From CAZPHU01 sp964419255 (lineage in GTDB: Bacteria > Fibrobacterota > Chitinivibrionia > Chitinivibrionales > CAYFVL01), in NCBI GenBank assembly GCA_964419255.1, contig CAYQOU010000084.1, positions 1-14,778 on the forward strand: a stretch of 14,778 nucleotides of DNA, given 5' to 3'. A program made the position numbers and the translations under genes. The notes under the pieces were generated by a model. It did no database searches. It was not told where the DNA came from and saw only the letters and a program-made list of their open reading frames with translations. Below are positions 7,419 through 14,721 of the stretch, in pieces (position 1 is the stretch's first letter; each line of letters begins with the position of its first letter).

Positions 7419-10400
7419 TTACGCCAGCTCTTCTTCACCGGAGTGAATCTCCACATCAAGTGCCAGAGCCTTGATCTCTCTGATGAGCACATTAAATGAC
7501 TCGGGTATTCCCGGCGGTGGCGTATTTTCTCCCTTTACAATCGACTCATACACCTTCGAACGTCCCGTCAGATCGTCACTCTTTACCGTCAGGACTTGCT
7601 GAAGAGTGTATGCCGCGCCGTATGCCTCCAACGCCCAGACTTCCATTTCCCCGAAACGCTGACCACCAAACTGGCTCTTACCACCAAGTGGCTGCTGGGT
7701 TACCAATGAATATGGGCCAATTGAACGCGCATGTATTTTATCATCCACGAGGTGACAGAGCTTTAGCATGTAAATCGGCCCCACCGTAACCTCATGATCG
7801 AACGGCTCGCCGGAGCGCCCGTCTCGAAGCTGAATTTTTCCCGACCGAGGCAACCCCGCTTCATCCAGAAGACTGAGCACATCCTCATAGCTGGCTCCAT
7901 CAAATACTGGTGTGGCGACCTTTATCCCCAGTTTCTGCGCTGCCCACCCCATGTGGGTCTCCAGAATCTGGCCCACATTCATTCGTGAGGGAACACCGAG
8001 CGGATTGAGAATGATTTCTACCGGCGTACCATCCGGTAAGAACGGCATATCCTCAGCCGGCACGATCTTGGAAATGACTCCCTTATTACCGTGACGTCCC
8101 GCCATCTTGTCTCCAACAGACAATTTCCTCTTCTTGGCAACGTAGACTTTCACCAATTGGAGAACACCGGGCTTGAGCTCATCTCCTCGAACTACCTTAT
8201 CGATTTCTTTATCCAGCTTATCTTCCAGTTTTCCGATAAGATCGTTTGCCCGATAAAGAACCTGTTCCGCCTTCTTACTCTTTTCAGCATCATCACACAA
8301 CCCATCCTTAAAAGAGATGGCTCCGAAATCAAGCTTCTGAAGCATTGATTTTTTCCATGCCTTGCCCTCGGGAATGATCACTTCGCCGGTATGGAAATTG
8401 GTGATTTCCTGTGTCTGACTCTCCTCCAGGATCTCCGACATTCTTTCTATACGAAGACGTTCGATCTCGGAAACCTGCTTCTCGATATCAGCCTTTATGC
8501 CATCGATTCGTTGCTTGTCTTTTTTCTTTGACCGCTTGTCCCGGTCTTTACGTGAATAGATGTGAGCATCTACCACAATACCTTTCAGCCCGGGAGGTGC
8601 TTTGAGGGATGAATCACGTACATCGCCGGCTTTCTCACCAAAAATGGCCCTGAGAAGTCGCTCTTCGGGAGACAGTTCGGTCTCACCCTTGGGAGTAACC
8701 TTACCCACAAGAATGTCCCCGGCTTCCACCTCGGTGCCGACCCGCACGATACCGTTTTCATCCAGATCCTTGAGAGCCTCTTCACTGACATTGGGAATTT
8801 CGCGCGTCAGTTCCTCAGGCCCGCGTTTGGTGTCTCGTACTTCCGTCTCAAACACCTCTATGTGAATAGAGGTATACACATCATCGGCAACCAGCTTCTC
8901 GGAGACGATAATCGCATCCTCAAAGTTGTACCCGCGCCACGGCATGAAGGCAACCATGACATTCCTTCCGAGAGCAAGCTCACCGGTGTCGGTGGCATGT
9001 CCATCGGCCAAAACGTCCCCGGCTTTAACCTTCTGACCGGCGGAGACACAGATTCTCTGATTGATGGTAGTGTCCTGATTCGATCTCTCGAATTTGACAA
9101 GCTCATAGGTATCTGTCTCCATCAGGCCCAGTATGTCTTCCGTATCACCGCTTTTTTCTTTGCGTACGACGATCTTTTTAGCATCCACTTTCTCGATAAC
9201 ACCCGGGTTTTTGGCAACGATCATACATCCGCTGTCAACCGCGGCACGATTTTCGAGACCTGTTCCGATATAGGGAGATTCGGTCACCAGCAGTGGCACG
9301 GCCTGACGCTGCATGTTAGAACCCATCAGCGCACGGTTGGCATCGTCATGTTCCAGAAACGGGATCAGCCCCGCGGCCACACTCACCAGCTGCATGGGTG
9401 AGACGTCGAAATAGGAAATATCTGTAGGAGGCACCAGAGGGAAATCACCTCTGTATCGGGCGAATACCACATTCTCGGTCATCATTCCATTCTCATCGAC
9501 CGGTGTGTTGGCCTGAGCGATCTTGTAGTTATCTTCCTGATCGGCGGTTAAGTACTCAACCTTTCCAACCAGCCCACCGTTTTCGGTCTTCTGGTAGGGT
9601 GTTTCGATAAACCCGAATTCGTTTACCCGCGCAAATGTACTCAATGATGCGATCAGACCGATATTGGGACCTTCCGGCGTCTCAATAGGACAGAGTCGTC
9701 CGTAATGCGTATGATGCACGTCACGGACCTCGAAACCCGCCCTCTCTCTTGTAAGACCACCAGGTCCCAGCGCACTGACACGCCTCTTATGCGTAAGCTC
9801 CGACAGTGGGTTGGTCTGGTCGAGAAACTGCGACAGCTGCGATGAGCCGAAAAATGCCTGCACGACGGTGGAAACGGTCCTGGCGTTAATCAGATCCTGA
9901 GGCGTCAGGTTTTCGGTATCGCGCAGACTCAAACGCTCGCGGATGGTACGTACCATCCGGGTGAGACCTACGGTAAATTGTGCACTCAGCAGCTCCCCGA
10001 CAGAACGCACACGGCGGTTACCCAGATGATCGATATCATCGATGAAGCCTTCACCGATACTCAAACCGATCATGTATTTGAAAGCCGCAACAAAATCTTC
10101 TTTGGTCAGAGTGTTAACACCTTCCGGGTGCTTGATGTTTAGACGAGTATCAACCCTGTATCGTCCGACATCACCCAGATCATATCTCTTTTCATCGAAG
10201 AAAAGCCTCTGAACCAGGTTTCGGGCAGTTTCCACATTTGGTGGATCGCCGGGACGCATCGTGGAGTATATAAACAGAAGCGCTTCTTCTTCCGATTTGG
10301 TGGAATCGGCGGCGATGGTGTTTCGAATAATCATGTTTTCCGGATTCGGCACATCGCTTAGAACCGCCACCGTTTTGATTTCAGCATCGATCAGCGCCTG

Positions 10401-11192
10401 CCATTTTTCCTCGGTAACAGTCTCGTTGGCATCGATGATTATTTCACCGGTTTGGGTACTGAATACGCTTTCGGCGATTATTGAACCAAGCAATTCTTCC
10501 TTATTATCTTCACTGATCTCGTATTCTTTTGAATTGTAGAAGACATGAAGGATATCTTCATCGGTGGAAAAACCTAATGCCCGCAGTAGAATGGTTGCCG
10601 GCATTTTCTTGCGCCGGTCAATATTCACCGTCATCACATCATCCATGTCCATGAGTATCTCGACCCAGGAGCCACGCTGCGGGATGATACGAGCAGTGAG
10701 AAGCTTTTTTCCGCTCGGGTGAGCAACTTCATCAAAGGTGATACCCGGTGAGCGATGAAGCTGACTGACGATGACCCTTTCGGCACCATTTATGACAAAT
10801 GTACCCCGTTCGGTCATCAACGGTATTTCACCGATATACACCTCATTGGTGATTTTCTCGACGAATTTTTTCGTCTCCCCATCCTGCTCATAAACCAGCA
10901 GCGACATATCAACCTTCAGAGGAGCAGCATACGTCATGCCTCGCTCTTTGCACTCTCTGAGGCTGTATTTGGGTACGCCGAGCTTATATCCGTCATATTC
11001 CAGCGAATAATATCCCTTGACATCATTCACGGGAAACAGACTTAAAAAAGCGCCGTGGAGTCCCTCTTTCTTTCTCAGTCGCGGAGGAATATCCTGTTGA
11101 AGAAAAGCTTCGTACGACTGGGTCTGGATCTCCAGCAGATTGGGCAGATCCATTACATGCGCGCTTCGCGAATAATTTCTACGGTCTGACAT
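7419..11192 (-). CDS. rpoB: DNA-directed RNA polymerase subunit beta
   Basis: The beta subunit forms one side of the polymerase active cleft and the rifampicin pocket. The 1257 aa match FCB-type beta subunits and are shorter than the E. coli protein. The rifampicin region runs 449-475 (GSSQLSQFLDQTNPLSELTH then KRRVSAL). By E. coli numbering D516, H526, R529 and S531 are wild type (Asp458, His468, Arg471, Ser473), with Leu457 at M515 and Thr460 at N518. Later landmarks are the MPWRGYNFEDAIIVSEKL segment (750-767) and the catalytic GDKMAGRHGNKG (1027-1038) with Lys1029 and Lys1037. A charged, coiled-coil-like insertion spans about 880-1005. The C-terminus contains GGKSQFGGQRFGEMEVWALE (1170-1189), which contacts beta'. 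ATG at 11192 has AGGGG eight bases upstream. The gene lies 205 bases downstream of rplL, behind a strong hairpin. Confidence 0.98.
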   Translation of the reverse strand: MSDRRNYSRSAHVMDLPNLLEIQTQSYEAFLQQDIPPRLRKKEGLHGAFLSLFPVNDVKGYYSLEYDGYKLGVPKYSLRECKERGMTYAAPLKVDMSLLVYEQDGETKKFVEKITNEVYIGEIPLMTERGTFVINGAERVIVSQLHRSPGITFDEVAHPSGKKLLTARIIPQRGSWVEILMDMDDVMTVNIDRRKKMPATILLRALGFSTDEDILHVFYNSKEYEISEDNKEELLGSIIAESVFSTQTGEIIIDANETVTEEKWQALIDAEIKTVAVLSDVPNPENMIIRNTIAADSTKSEEEALLFIYSTMRPGDPPNVETARNLVQRLFFDEKRYDLGDVGRYRVDTRLNIKHPEGVNTLTKEDFVAAFKYMIGLSIGEGFIDDIDHLGNRRVRSVGELLSAQFTVGLTRMVRTIRERLSLRDTENLTPQDLINARTVSTVVQAFFGSSQLSQFLDQTNPLSELTHKRRVSALGPGGLTRERAGFEVRDVHHTHYGRLCPIETPEGPNIGLIASLSTFARVNEFGFIETPYQKTENGGLVGKVEYLTADQEDNYKIAQANTPVDENGMMTENVVFARYRGDFPLVPPTDISYFDVSPMQLVSVAAGLIPFLEHDDANRALMGSNMQRQAVPLLVTESPYIGTGLENRAAVDSGCMIVAKNPGVIEKVDAKKIVVRKEKSGDTEDILGLMETDTYELVKFERSNQDTTINQRICVSAGQKVKAGDVLADGHATDTGELALGRNVMVAFMPWRGYNFEDAIIVSEKLVADDVYTSIHIEVFETEVRDTKRGPEELTREIPNVSEEALKDLDENGIVRVGTEVEAGDILVGKVTPKGETELSPEERLLRAIFGEKAGDVRDSSLKAPPGLKGIVVDAHIYSRKDRDKRSKKKDKQRIDGIKADIEKQVSEIERLRIERMSEILEESQTQEITNFHTGEVIIPEGKAWKKSMLQKLDFGAISFKDGLCDDAEKSKKAEQVLYRANDLIGKLEDKLDKEIDKVVRGDELKPGVLQLVKVYVAKKRKLSVGDKMAGRHGNKGVISKIVPAEDMPFLPDGTPVEIILNPLGVPSRMNVGQILETHMGWAAQKLGIKVATPVFDGASYEDVLSLLDEAGLPRSGKIQLRDGRSGEPFDHEVTVGPIYMLKLCHLVDDKIHARSIGPYSLVTQQPLGGKSQFGGQRFGEMEVWALEAYGAAYTLQQVLTVKSDDLTGRSKVYESIVKGENTPPPGIPESFNVLIREIKALALDVEIHSGEEELA

Positions 11193-11257
11193 TCGGCTAT
11201 CCCCTAGGCTTCAGTGGGATTGATCAATAGGAATAAATGATCTTGGATACAAGAAAA

Positions 11258-11314
11258 GACACGAAACGTGACACAGCGGGGAAAATTCTTTTCCCGCGTG
11301 TTACGTTCCGTGTC
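11258..11314 (-). terminator. Long hairpin with U-rich tail between rplL and rpoB: attenuator and/or RNase III-type processing site
   Basis: The arms 11258-11285 and 11289-11314 fold into about 25 base pairs (one G-U wobble, one A-C mismatch, two single-base bulges) with a three-base loop. The transcript then continues UUUUCUUGUAU (11257-11247). The hairpin starts 83 bases after the rplL stop and ends 65 bases before the rpoB start. In E. coli the rplL-rpoB gap holds an attenuator that stops most transcripts plus an RNase III cleavage site, which lowers polymerase output relative to L7/L12. Position and shape here fit the same job; the function is inferred. The stem is longer than in an ordinary intrinsic terminator, which favours double-strand cleavage as well as, or instead of, termination. 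Confidence 0.7.
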
Positions 11315-11397
11315 ACGGTATTCAACAGTAATCGGGCATACACAGTGTATAACTATATGTCACCTTTACCATTTGAGTAGATGTTGAAAAAAGGATC

Positions 11398-11787
11398 TTA
11401 CTTAATTTCAACAGAAGCACCAACTTCTTCCAGCTGCTTTTTGATAGCCTCTGCGTCTTCTTTGTTAGCCCCTTCCTTAACAGGCTTTGGAGCGCCCTCA
11501 ACCAGATCTTTTGCCTCTTTAAGTCCCAGACCGGTGATCGCGCGTACAACCTTAATAACCTGAATTTTCTTTGCGCCGGCTTCTTTGAGAACCACATCAA
11601 ACTCAGTCTTCTCCTCTGCAGCAGCTTCTCCTCCGCCTGCACCGGCGCCCGGAGCCGCGGCAACTGCAACAGGAGCGGCTGCCTGAACATCGAACTTCTC
11701 CTCGATAGCCTTGATAAGTTCGGACAGTTCGAGGACAGTCTTATTCGAAATAGCCTCGATGATCTCCTCATTGGTCAACGTAGCCAC
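11398..11787 (-). CDS. rplL: 50S ribosomal protein L7/L12
   Basis: L7/L12 is the multicopy stalk protein that recruits and activates translation GTPases such as EF-G and EF-Tu. The 129 aa show the N-terminal dimerisation domain (about 1-34), a flexible Ala/Gly/Glu-rich hinge (about 35-60), and the C-terminal factor-binding domain beginning KTEFDVVLKEAGAKKIQVIK, with GLGLKEAKDLVEGAPKPVKE at about 86-105. The start is GTG at 11787 with a strong GGAGGT six bases upstream; the protein begins MATLTNEEI as in homologues. It follows rplJ by 44 bases and precedes the 205-base gap with the large hairpin. A 149-aa reading frame over the same bases is only a shifted shadow. Confidence 0.98.
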   Translation of the reverse strand: MATLTNEEIIEAISNKTVLELSELIKAIEEKFDVQAAAPVAVAAAPGAGAGGGEAAAEEKTEFDVVLKEAGAKKIQVIKVVRAITGLGLKEAKDLVEGAPKPVKEGANKEDAEAIKKQLEEVGASVEIK

Positions 11788-11831
11788 AGTCTAACCTCCA
11801 TAAAAAAAGTGATACGTGTATTTTTTCTCTA

Positions 11832-12365
11832 TTATTCGGCTTCTTTTTTCTGTCGCACGGCATCCAGTGTTCTGACAAACTTGCTCATAATACCGTTGAG
11901 CGAGCCGGCCAGATTTGTCATCGGCGCCTTTAATACGGAAAGAAGCTGTGCAAGAAGGACTTCACGGCTTGGCAGATTCGCCAGCTGGTCGGCCTGCTCG
12001 GCATCGAACAGACTACCATCGACATAGGCGACTTTCAAGTCGAGAAGATTCTTAAATTCCTTACGGAAATCCTTAATGATTTTAGCCGGCCCGGTGGATT
12101 CCTCCTGCGTAACAGCCACTCCCGTAGGTCCCTTAAGAAACGGAATCAGCTCACCCTTTTGATCCCCACATCGCTCAAGAGCAATGCGTGCGAGAGTGTT
12201 TTTTACCACCAGGTACCGTGCACCCTGTACGCGAAGATTGCTGCGCAGCTTGGTGACTTTTTCTACATCGACACCGTTAAAGTCGGTCAGGTAAATGCCG
12301 GTAGCATTTACAAACTCCTTTTCCAGTGCCTCGATTACTTGTGTTCTTTCGGTTCGCGTAGACAT
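11832..12365 (-). CDS. rplJ: 50S ribosomal protein L10
   Basis: L10 anchors the L7/L12 dimers to the ribosome next to L11. The 177 aa are of usual length. The N-terminal RNA-binding domain contains YLVVKNTLARIALE (51-64), and the C-terminal helix (about 134-172, starting REVLLAQLLSVLKAP) carries the L7/L12 docking sites. ATG at 12365 has GAGGT nine bases upstream. The gene comes 64 bases after rplA; that gap can fold and may hold the L10 autoregulatory site known in other bacteria. The order rplK-rplA-rplJ-rplL is the standard stalk-protein cluster. Confidence 0.98.
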   Translation of the reverse strand: MSTRTERTQVIEALEKEFVNATGIYLTDFNGVDVEKVTKLRSNLRVQGARYLVVKNTLARIALERCGDQKGELIPFLKGPTGVAVTQEESTGPAKIIKDFRKEFKNLLDLKVAYVDGSLFDAEQADQLANLPSREVLLAQLLSVLKAPMTNLAGSLNGIMSKFVRTLDAVRQKKEAE

Positions 12366-12384
12366 CGTTCAGTTACCTCTTTTC

Positions 12385-12427
12385 AGCATGTGGGGGTTTT
12401 CCCCGGCGACAGCTCAGCTAATATGCT
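12385..12427 (-). promoter_or_regulatory. Candidate L10 leader structure upstream of rplJ
   Basis: The rplA-rplJ gap can form an outer helix AGCAT/ATGCT (12427-12423 with 12389-12385) enclosing a tetraloop stem GGGG-AAAA-CCCC (12404-12393). It ends shortly before the rplJ ribosome site. In several phyla L10 (with L7/L12) represses translation by binding an mRNA leader upstream of rplJ. The location fits, but the helices are short and I did not recognise the full consensus. Confidence 0.3.
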
Positions 12428-12429
12428 CT

Positions 12430-13119
12430 TTACTTCAGCTCGGCCGCGTTTACACGCAACCCCTGCCCCATCGTACTGGTCAACGTTACTCTTTTGATAT
12501 AGGCACCCTTGGCCGCAGCAGGCTTCGCCTTGTTTACCGCCTCCATAAATGCTTTGGCATTATCAATCAGTTTATCAGTTTCGAATGAGAGCTTACCCAG
12601 AGGAGCATGAAGGATACCGGCCTTCTCGACCCTAAATTCCACACGCCCCTTCTTTAGCTCCCCGATAGCCTGGCCAATATCCATGGTTACCGTCCCGACC
12701 TTGGGATTAGGCATCAATCCGTGCGGCCCGAGAATCCTACCGAGCTTGCCTACAACCCTCATCATATCAGGAGTGGCCACAACAGCATCAAACTCCAGCC
12801 ATCCCCCACTGATCTTTTCCGCCAGGTCTTCTCCACCGACATAATCGGCCCCCGCTTGCTCTGCTTCCTTAGCCTTTTCTCCCTGAGCAAAGGCCAACAC
12901 ACGAATAGTTTTACCCAAGCCGTGTGGTAAGACCGCGGCACTTCTGACGGCCTGGTCACTCTTTCGAGGATCGACACCGAGATTTACCGCAATCTCCAGA
13001 GTCTCATTGAATTTCACCGCCGAATTCGATCGCAGAAAATCGATCGCCTCCGAGACTCCATACTCTTTGGTTTTATCAACCTTTTCCCGGACATTTCTCC
13101 AATTCTTACCATGCTTCAT
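12430..13119 (-). CDS. rplA: 50S ribosomal protein L1
   Basis: L1 forms the mobile stalk at the ribosomal E site and usually also represses its own operon by binding the mRNA near rplK. The 229 aa are full length. The family signature lies in GRILGPHGLMPNPKVGTVT (127-145), followed by GELKKGRVEFRVEKAGILHA (153-172). The C-terminus ends TLTSTMGQGLRVNAAELK. ATG at 13119 has only a distant GGAG ribosome site about 11 bases upstream and lies 30 bases after rplK, consistent with translational coupling to L11 as in E. coli. Confidence 0.98.
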   Translation of the reverse strand: MKHGKNWRNVREKVDKTKEYGVSEAIDFLRSNSAVKFNETLEIAVNLGVDPRKSDQAVRSAAVLPHGLGKTIRVLAFAQGEKAKEAEQAGADYVGGEDLAEKISGGWLEFDAVVATPDMMRVVGKLGRILGPHGLMPNPKVGTVTMDIGQAIGELKKGRVEFRVEKAGILHAPLGKLSFETDKLIDNAKAFMEAVNKAKPAAAKGAYIKRVTLTSTMGQGLRVNAAELK

Positions 13120-13149
13120 GATCCAACCGGCTCCACTTCACTGATTGCA

Positions 13150-13572
13150 TTAAACGACTTTTACACCCATACTGCGCGCAGTACCCGCAACCGTATTCAT
13201 CGCGGCTTCAACACTGGCAGCATTCAAATCCGGCATCTTAATCTCAGCAATCTTTCGTATCTGATCCTGAGTGATACTACCGACCTTTTCCTTGTTCGGT
13301 GCACCCGAGCCCTTCTTCACGTTTATTTCCTTAAGAATAAGCACCGATGCCGGCGGAGTCTTCGTGATAAAGGTAAATGACCTGTCGGCATATACCGTAA
13401 TGACTACCGGCGTGACCATTCCCTGGGCATCTTTGGTCTTTGCATTAAACGCCTTGCAAAATTCCATAATGTTTACACCATGCTGCCCCAGTGCAGGACC
13501 AACCGGTGGTGCCGGATTAGCCTGCCCCCCAGGGATCTGGAGCTTGATCTGGGCAATAACTTTTTTAGCCAA
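13150..13572 (-). CDS. rplK: 50S ribosomal protein L11
   Basis: L11 forms the base of the GTPase-associated centre with 23S rRNA and is needed for RelA-type sensing and release-factor function. The 140 aa match the family. The N-terminal domain has PAPPVGPALGQHGVN (20-34), the thiopeptide/RelA-sensitive proline-rich segment. The C-terminal RNA-binding domain ends MPDLNAASVEAAMNTVAGTA and SMGVKVV. The start is TTG at 13572: the family begins A-K-K-V, and the frame upstream contains no ATG or GTG before a stop. The ribosome site AAGG lies in the loop of a hairpin directly before the start codon. It follows nusG by 33 bases. Confidence 0.98.
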   Translation of the reverse strand: MAKKVIAQIKLQIPGGQANPAPPVGPALGQHGVNIMEFCKAFNAKTKDAQGMVTPVVITVYADRSFTFITKTPPASVLILKEINVKKGSGAPNKEKVGSITQDQIRKIAEIKMPDLNAASVEAAMNTVAGTARSMGVKVV

Positions 13573-13574
13573 CT

Positions 13575-13594
13575 TCCCAACCCTTTCGTTAGGA
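13575..13594 (-). promoter_or_regulatory. Hairpin carrying the rplK ribosome-binding site in its loop
   Basis: The leader UCCUAAC-GAAAGG-GUUGGGA folds into seven pairs (one G-U) with a six-base loop that contains the likely Shine-Dalgarno AAGG. The stem ends two bases before the TTG start. In E. coli, L1 represses the rplK-rplA mRNA by binding a structure at this very place. The fold is seen; the L1 role is inferred from position, and I did not match the L1 rRNA-like consensus. Confidence 0.4.
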
Positions 13595-13605
13595 CATCAT
13601 GATAC

Positions 13606-14136
13606 TTAGCTTATCGGATTCACGTGCATGAAATCGACCTCCACCGGTGTGGAGCGACCAAACACGCTCACCATCACTTTCACCTTCCCCTTCTCGGGGT
13701 GAATCTCATCAACCGTTCCGTCAAAATCTTTAAACGGACCTTCCTTTATCTTGACCGCATCACCGATTTCAAACGGGACCTCCGAGATTTCCTGCTGAGC
13801 GGTTTTTTCCGTCTGCCCCAGGATTCTTCGGATTTCTTCTGGACGCAGAGGCTGCGGCTTGTTGCCACCGACAAACCCACTTACGCCATTTATGTTGCGG
13901 ATGAAATGCATGGTCTCCTTGTTCAACTCCATATTGACAAGAACATAGCTTGGAAAGAATTTCCTGGTCGTTTTGATCTTTTTTCCATTCTTTACCTGCA
14001 CCACATCCTGTGTGGGCATAAGCACCTGATCGATTAACCCCTCCATATCCCCTGAGTCAATAAACTCCTGGATATATTGGGCGACCTTTGCCTCCTGGCC
14101 CGAATATGTTTGAACAACAAACCATTGCATTGCCAT
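13606..14136 (-). CDS. nusG: Transcription termination/antitermination protein NusG
   Basis: NusG binds the polymerase clamp, speeds elongation, assists Rho, and links transcription to the first ribosome through S10. The 176 aa show the NGN domain (about 4-105: WFVVQTYSGQEAKVAQYIQE, then KFFPSYVLVNMEL) and a C-terminal KOW domain (about 121-176: GDAVKIKEGPFKDFDGTVDE at 125-144). Two ATGs are possible (14136 and 14130). The first is preferred because AGGA lies seven bases before it. The gene sits 34 bases after secE and 33 before rplK, the universal neighbourhood. Confidence 0.98.
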   Translation of the reverse strand: MAMQWFVVQTYSGQEAKVAQYIQEFIDSGDMEGLIDQVLMPTQDVVQVKNGKKIKTTRKFFPSYVLVNMELNKETMHFIRNINGVSGFVGGNKPQPLRPEEIRRILGQTEKTAQQEISEVPFEIGDAVKIKEGPFKDFDGTVDEIHPEKGKVKVMVSVFGRSTPVEVDFMHVNPIS

Positions 14137-14170
14137 CGTATAATCCTGTCAGATAAATGCGCGCGACGAT

Positions 14171-14356
14171 CTACAGATTGAGAAAAAGCCCCAACAACTG
14201 ACTTAAACCTATATCAAAAACCTTTACGACAATCGACACCGCGATACTTAACACCACCACCAGGGTAGTTGCCCCGACGACTTCACCACGAGTTGGCCAA
14301 CTCACCTTGGCCATCTCGTATCGAACACCCTTTAAATACTGCATTATTTTCTGCAT
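14171..14356 (-). CDS. secE: Preprotein translocase subunit SecE
   Basis: SecE clamps SecY in the inner-membrane protein export channel. The 61 aa are the short one-helix form common outside gammaproteobacteria. An amphipathic segment with the family motif EMAKVSWPTRGEV (14-26) is followed by one hydrophobic membrane helix at about 28-47 (ATTLVVVLSIAVSIVVKVFD). ATG at 14356 was chosen; a second ATG four codons in is possible. The upstream ribosome site is weak (GTGAG-like). It lies 23 bases after the tRNA-Trp gene, so it is probably released by tRNA processing from the same transcript. Confidence 0.96.
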   Translation of the reverse strand: MQKIMQYLKGVRYEMAKVSWPTRGEVVGATTLVVVLSIAVSIVVKVFDIGLSQLLGLFLNL

Positions 14357-14379
14357 TGGCCAATCTCACATTAAGAACG

Positions 14380-14452
14380 CAGGCCTGGAGGGACTCGAAC
14401 CCCCAACCAATGGTTTTGGAGACCACTACTCTGCCAGTTGAGCTACAGGCCT
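14380..14452 (-). tRNA. trnW: tRNA-Trp (anticodon CCA)
   Basis: All four arms can be drawn. The acceptor is AGGCCTG/CAGGCCT (7 pairs) and the D stem GCTC/GAGT. The anticodon stem GTGGT/ACCAT carries the loop CTCCAAA, so the anticodon is CCA. The T stem is GGGGG/CCCTC with loop TTCGAGT. The discriminator is G, the identity base of bacterial tRNA-Trp. The 3' CCA is not encoded and must be added by nucleotidyltransferase. Total length is 73 bases. Lying between rpmG and secE in the same direction, it must be cut out of the operon transcript. This tRNA-Trp/secE linkage is common in bacteria. Confidence 0.97.
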
Positions 14453-14543
14453 GTTCTCCGAAAAGTCGATAACTGCTCCCCACACAAGGAATGCTTAAAG
14501 GCAAAACCCCTTACATCCCACTACTTGCGGCCTGCCATTGTCC

Positions 14544-14696
14544 TTAGCGGGATTCTTTATGCATTGTCCGCTTACGCTCAAACGGGCAGTACTTCTTGTA
14601 TTCCACACGCCCGGAGTGCTTCCGTTTATTCTTGGTTGACATGTAATTACGTTGCTTACATGACGTACATTCCAGGGTAATCTTATCTCTGGGCAT
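14544..14696 (-). CDS. rpmG: 50S ribosomal protein L33
   Basis: L33 is a small zinc-ribbon protein near the ribosomal E site. This 50-aa gene runs MPRDKITLECTSCKQRNY to TMHKESR and has the family's basic core STKNKRK (20-26). ATG at 14696 has GAGGAG five bases upstream and lies 25 bases after the tuf stop. The first zinc pair, Cys10-x2-Cys13, is intact. The second is half lost: Cys37 remains but the partner position is Glu40 (CPFE). That is between the four-cysteine (C+) and cysteine-free (C-) forms of L33. It is followed by a 91-base gap with no clear feature, then the tRNA gene. Confidence 0.95.
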   Translation of the reverse strand: MPRDKITLECTSCKQRNYMSTKNKRKHSGRVEYKKYCPFERKRTMHKESR

Positions 14697-14721
14697 CTTT
14701 ACTCCTCAAGATACTTTTTCA

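Noticed and set aside
8862..9401. Open frame of 179 codons on the plus strand inside rpoB
   Set aside because: Antisense shadow of conserved beta sequence.
11219..11228. Ten-base palindrome ATTGATCAAT before rpoB
   Set aside because: Short and isolated, with no partner site, so chance is likely.
11338..11350. Odd palindrome ATACAC-A-GTGTAT in the rplL-rpoB gap, near a GTGACA that could be a -35 box
   Set aside because: The companion -10 (TATGCC at 17-base spacing) is poor and the palindrome is short enough to be chance; not supported as an operator or promoter.
11322..11771. 149-codon minus-strand frame overlapping rplL
   Set aside because: Frame-shifted reading of rplL with Arg/Leu-rich low-complexity protein; the true L7/L12 frame is unambiguous.
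14453..14543. Search for a promoter, terminator or second tRNA in the 91-base rpmG-tRNA gap
   Set aside because: No credible -35/-10 pair, stable hairpin or cloverleaf was visible; it appears to be plain spacer, perhaps used in tRNA processing.
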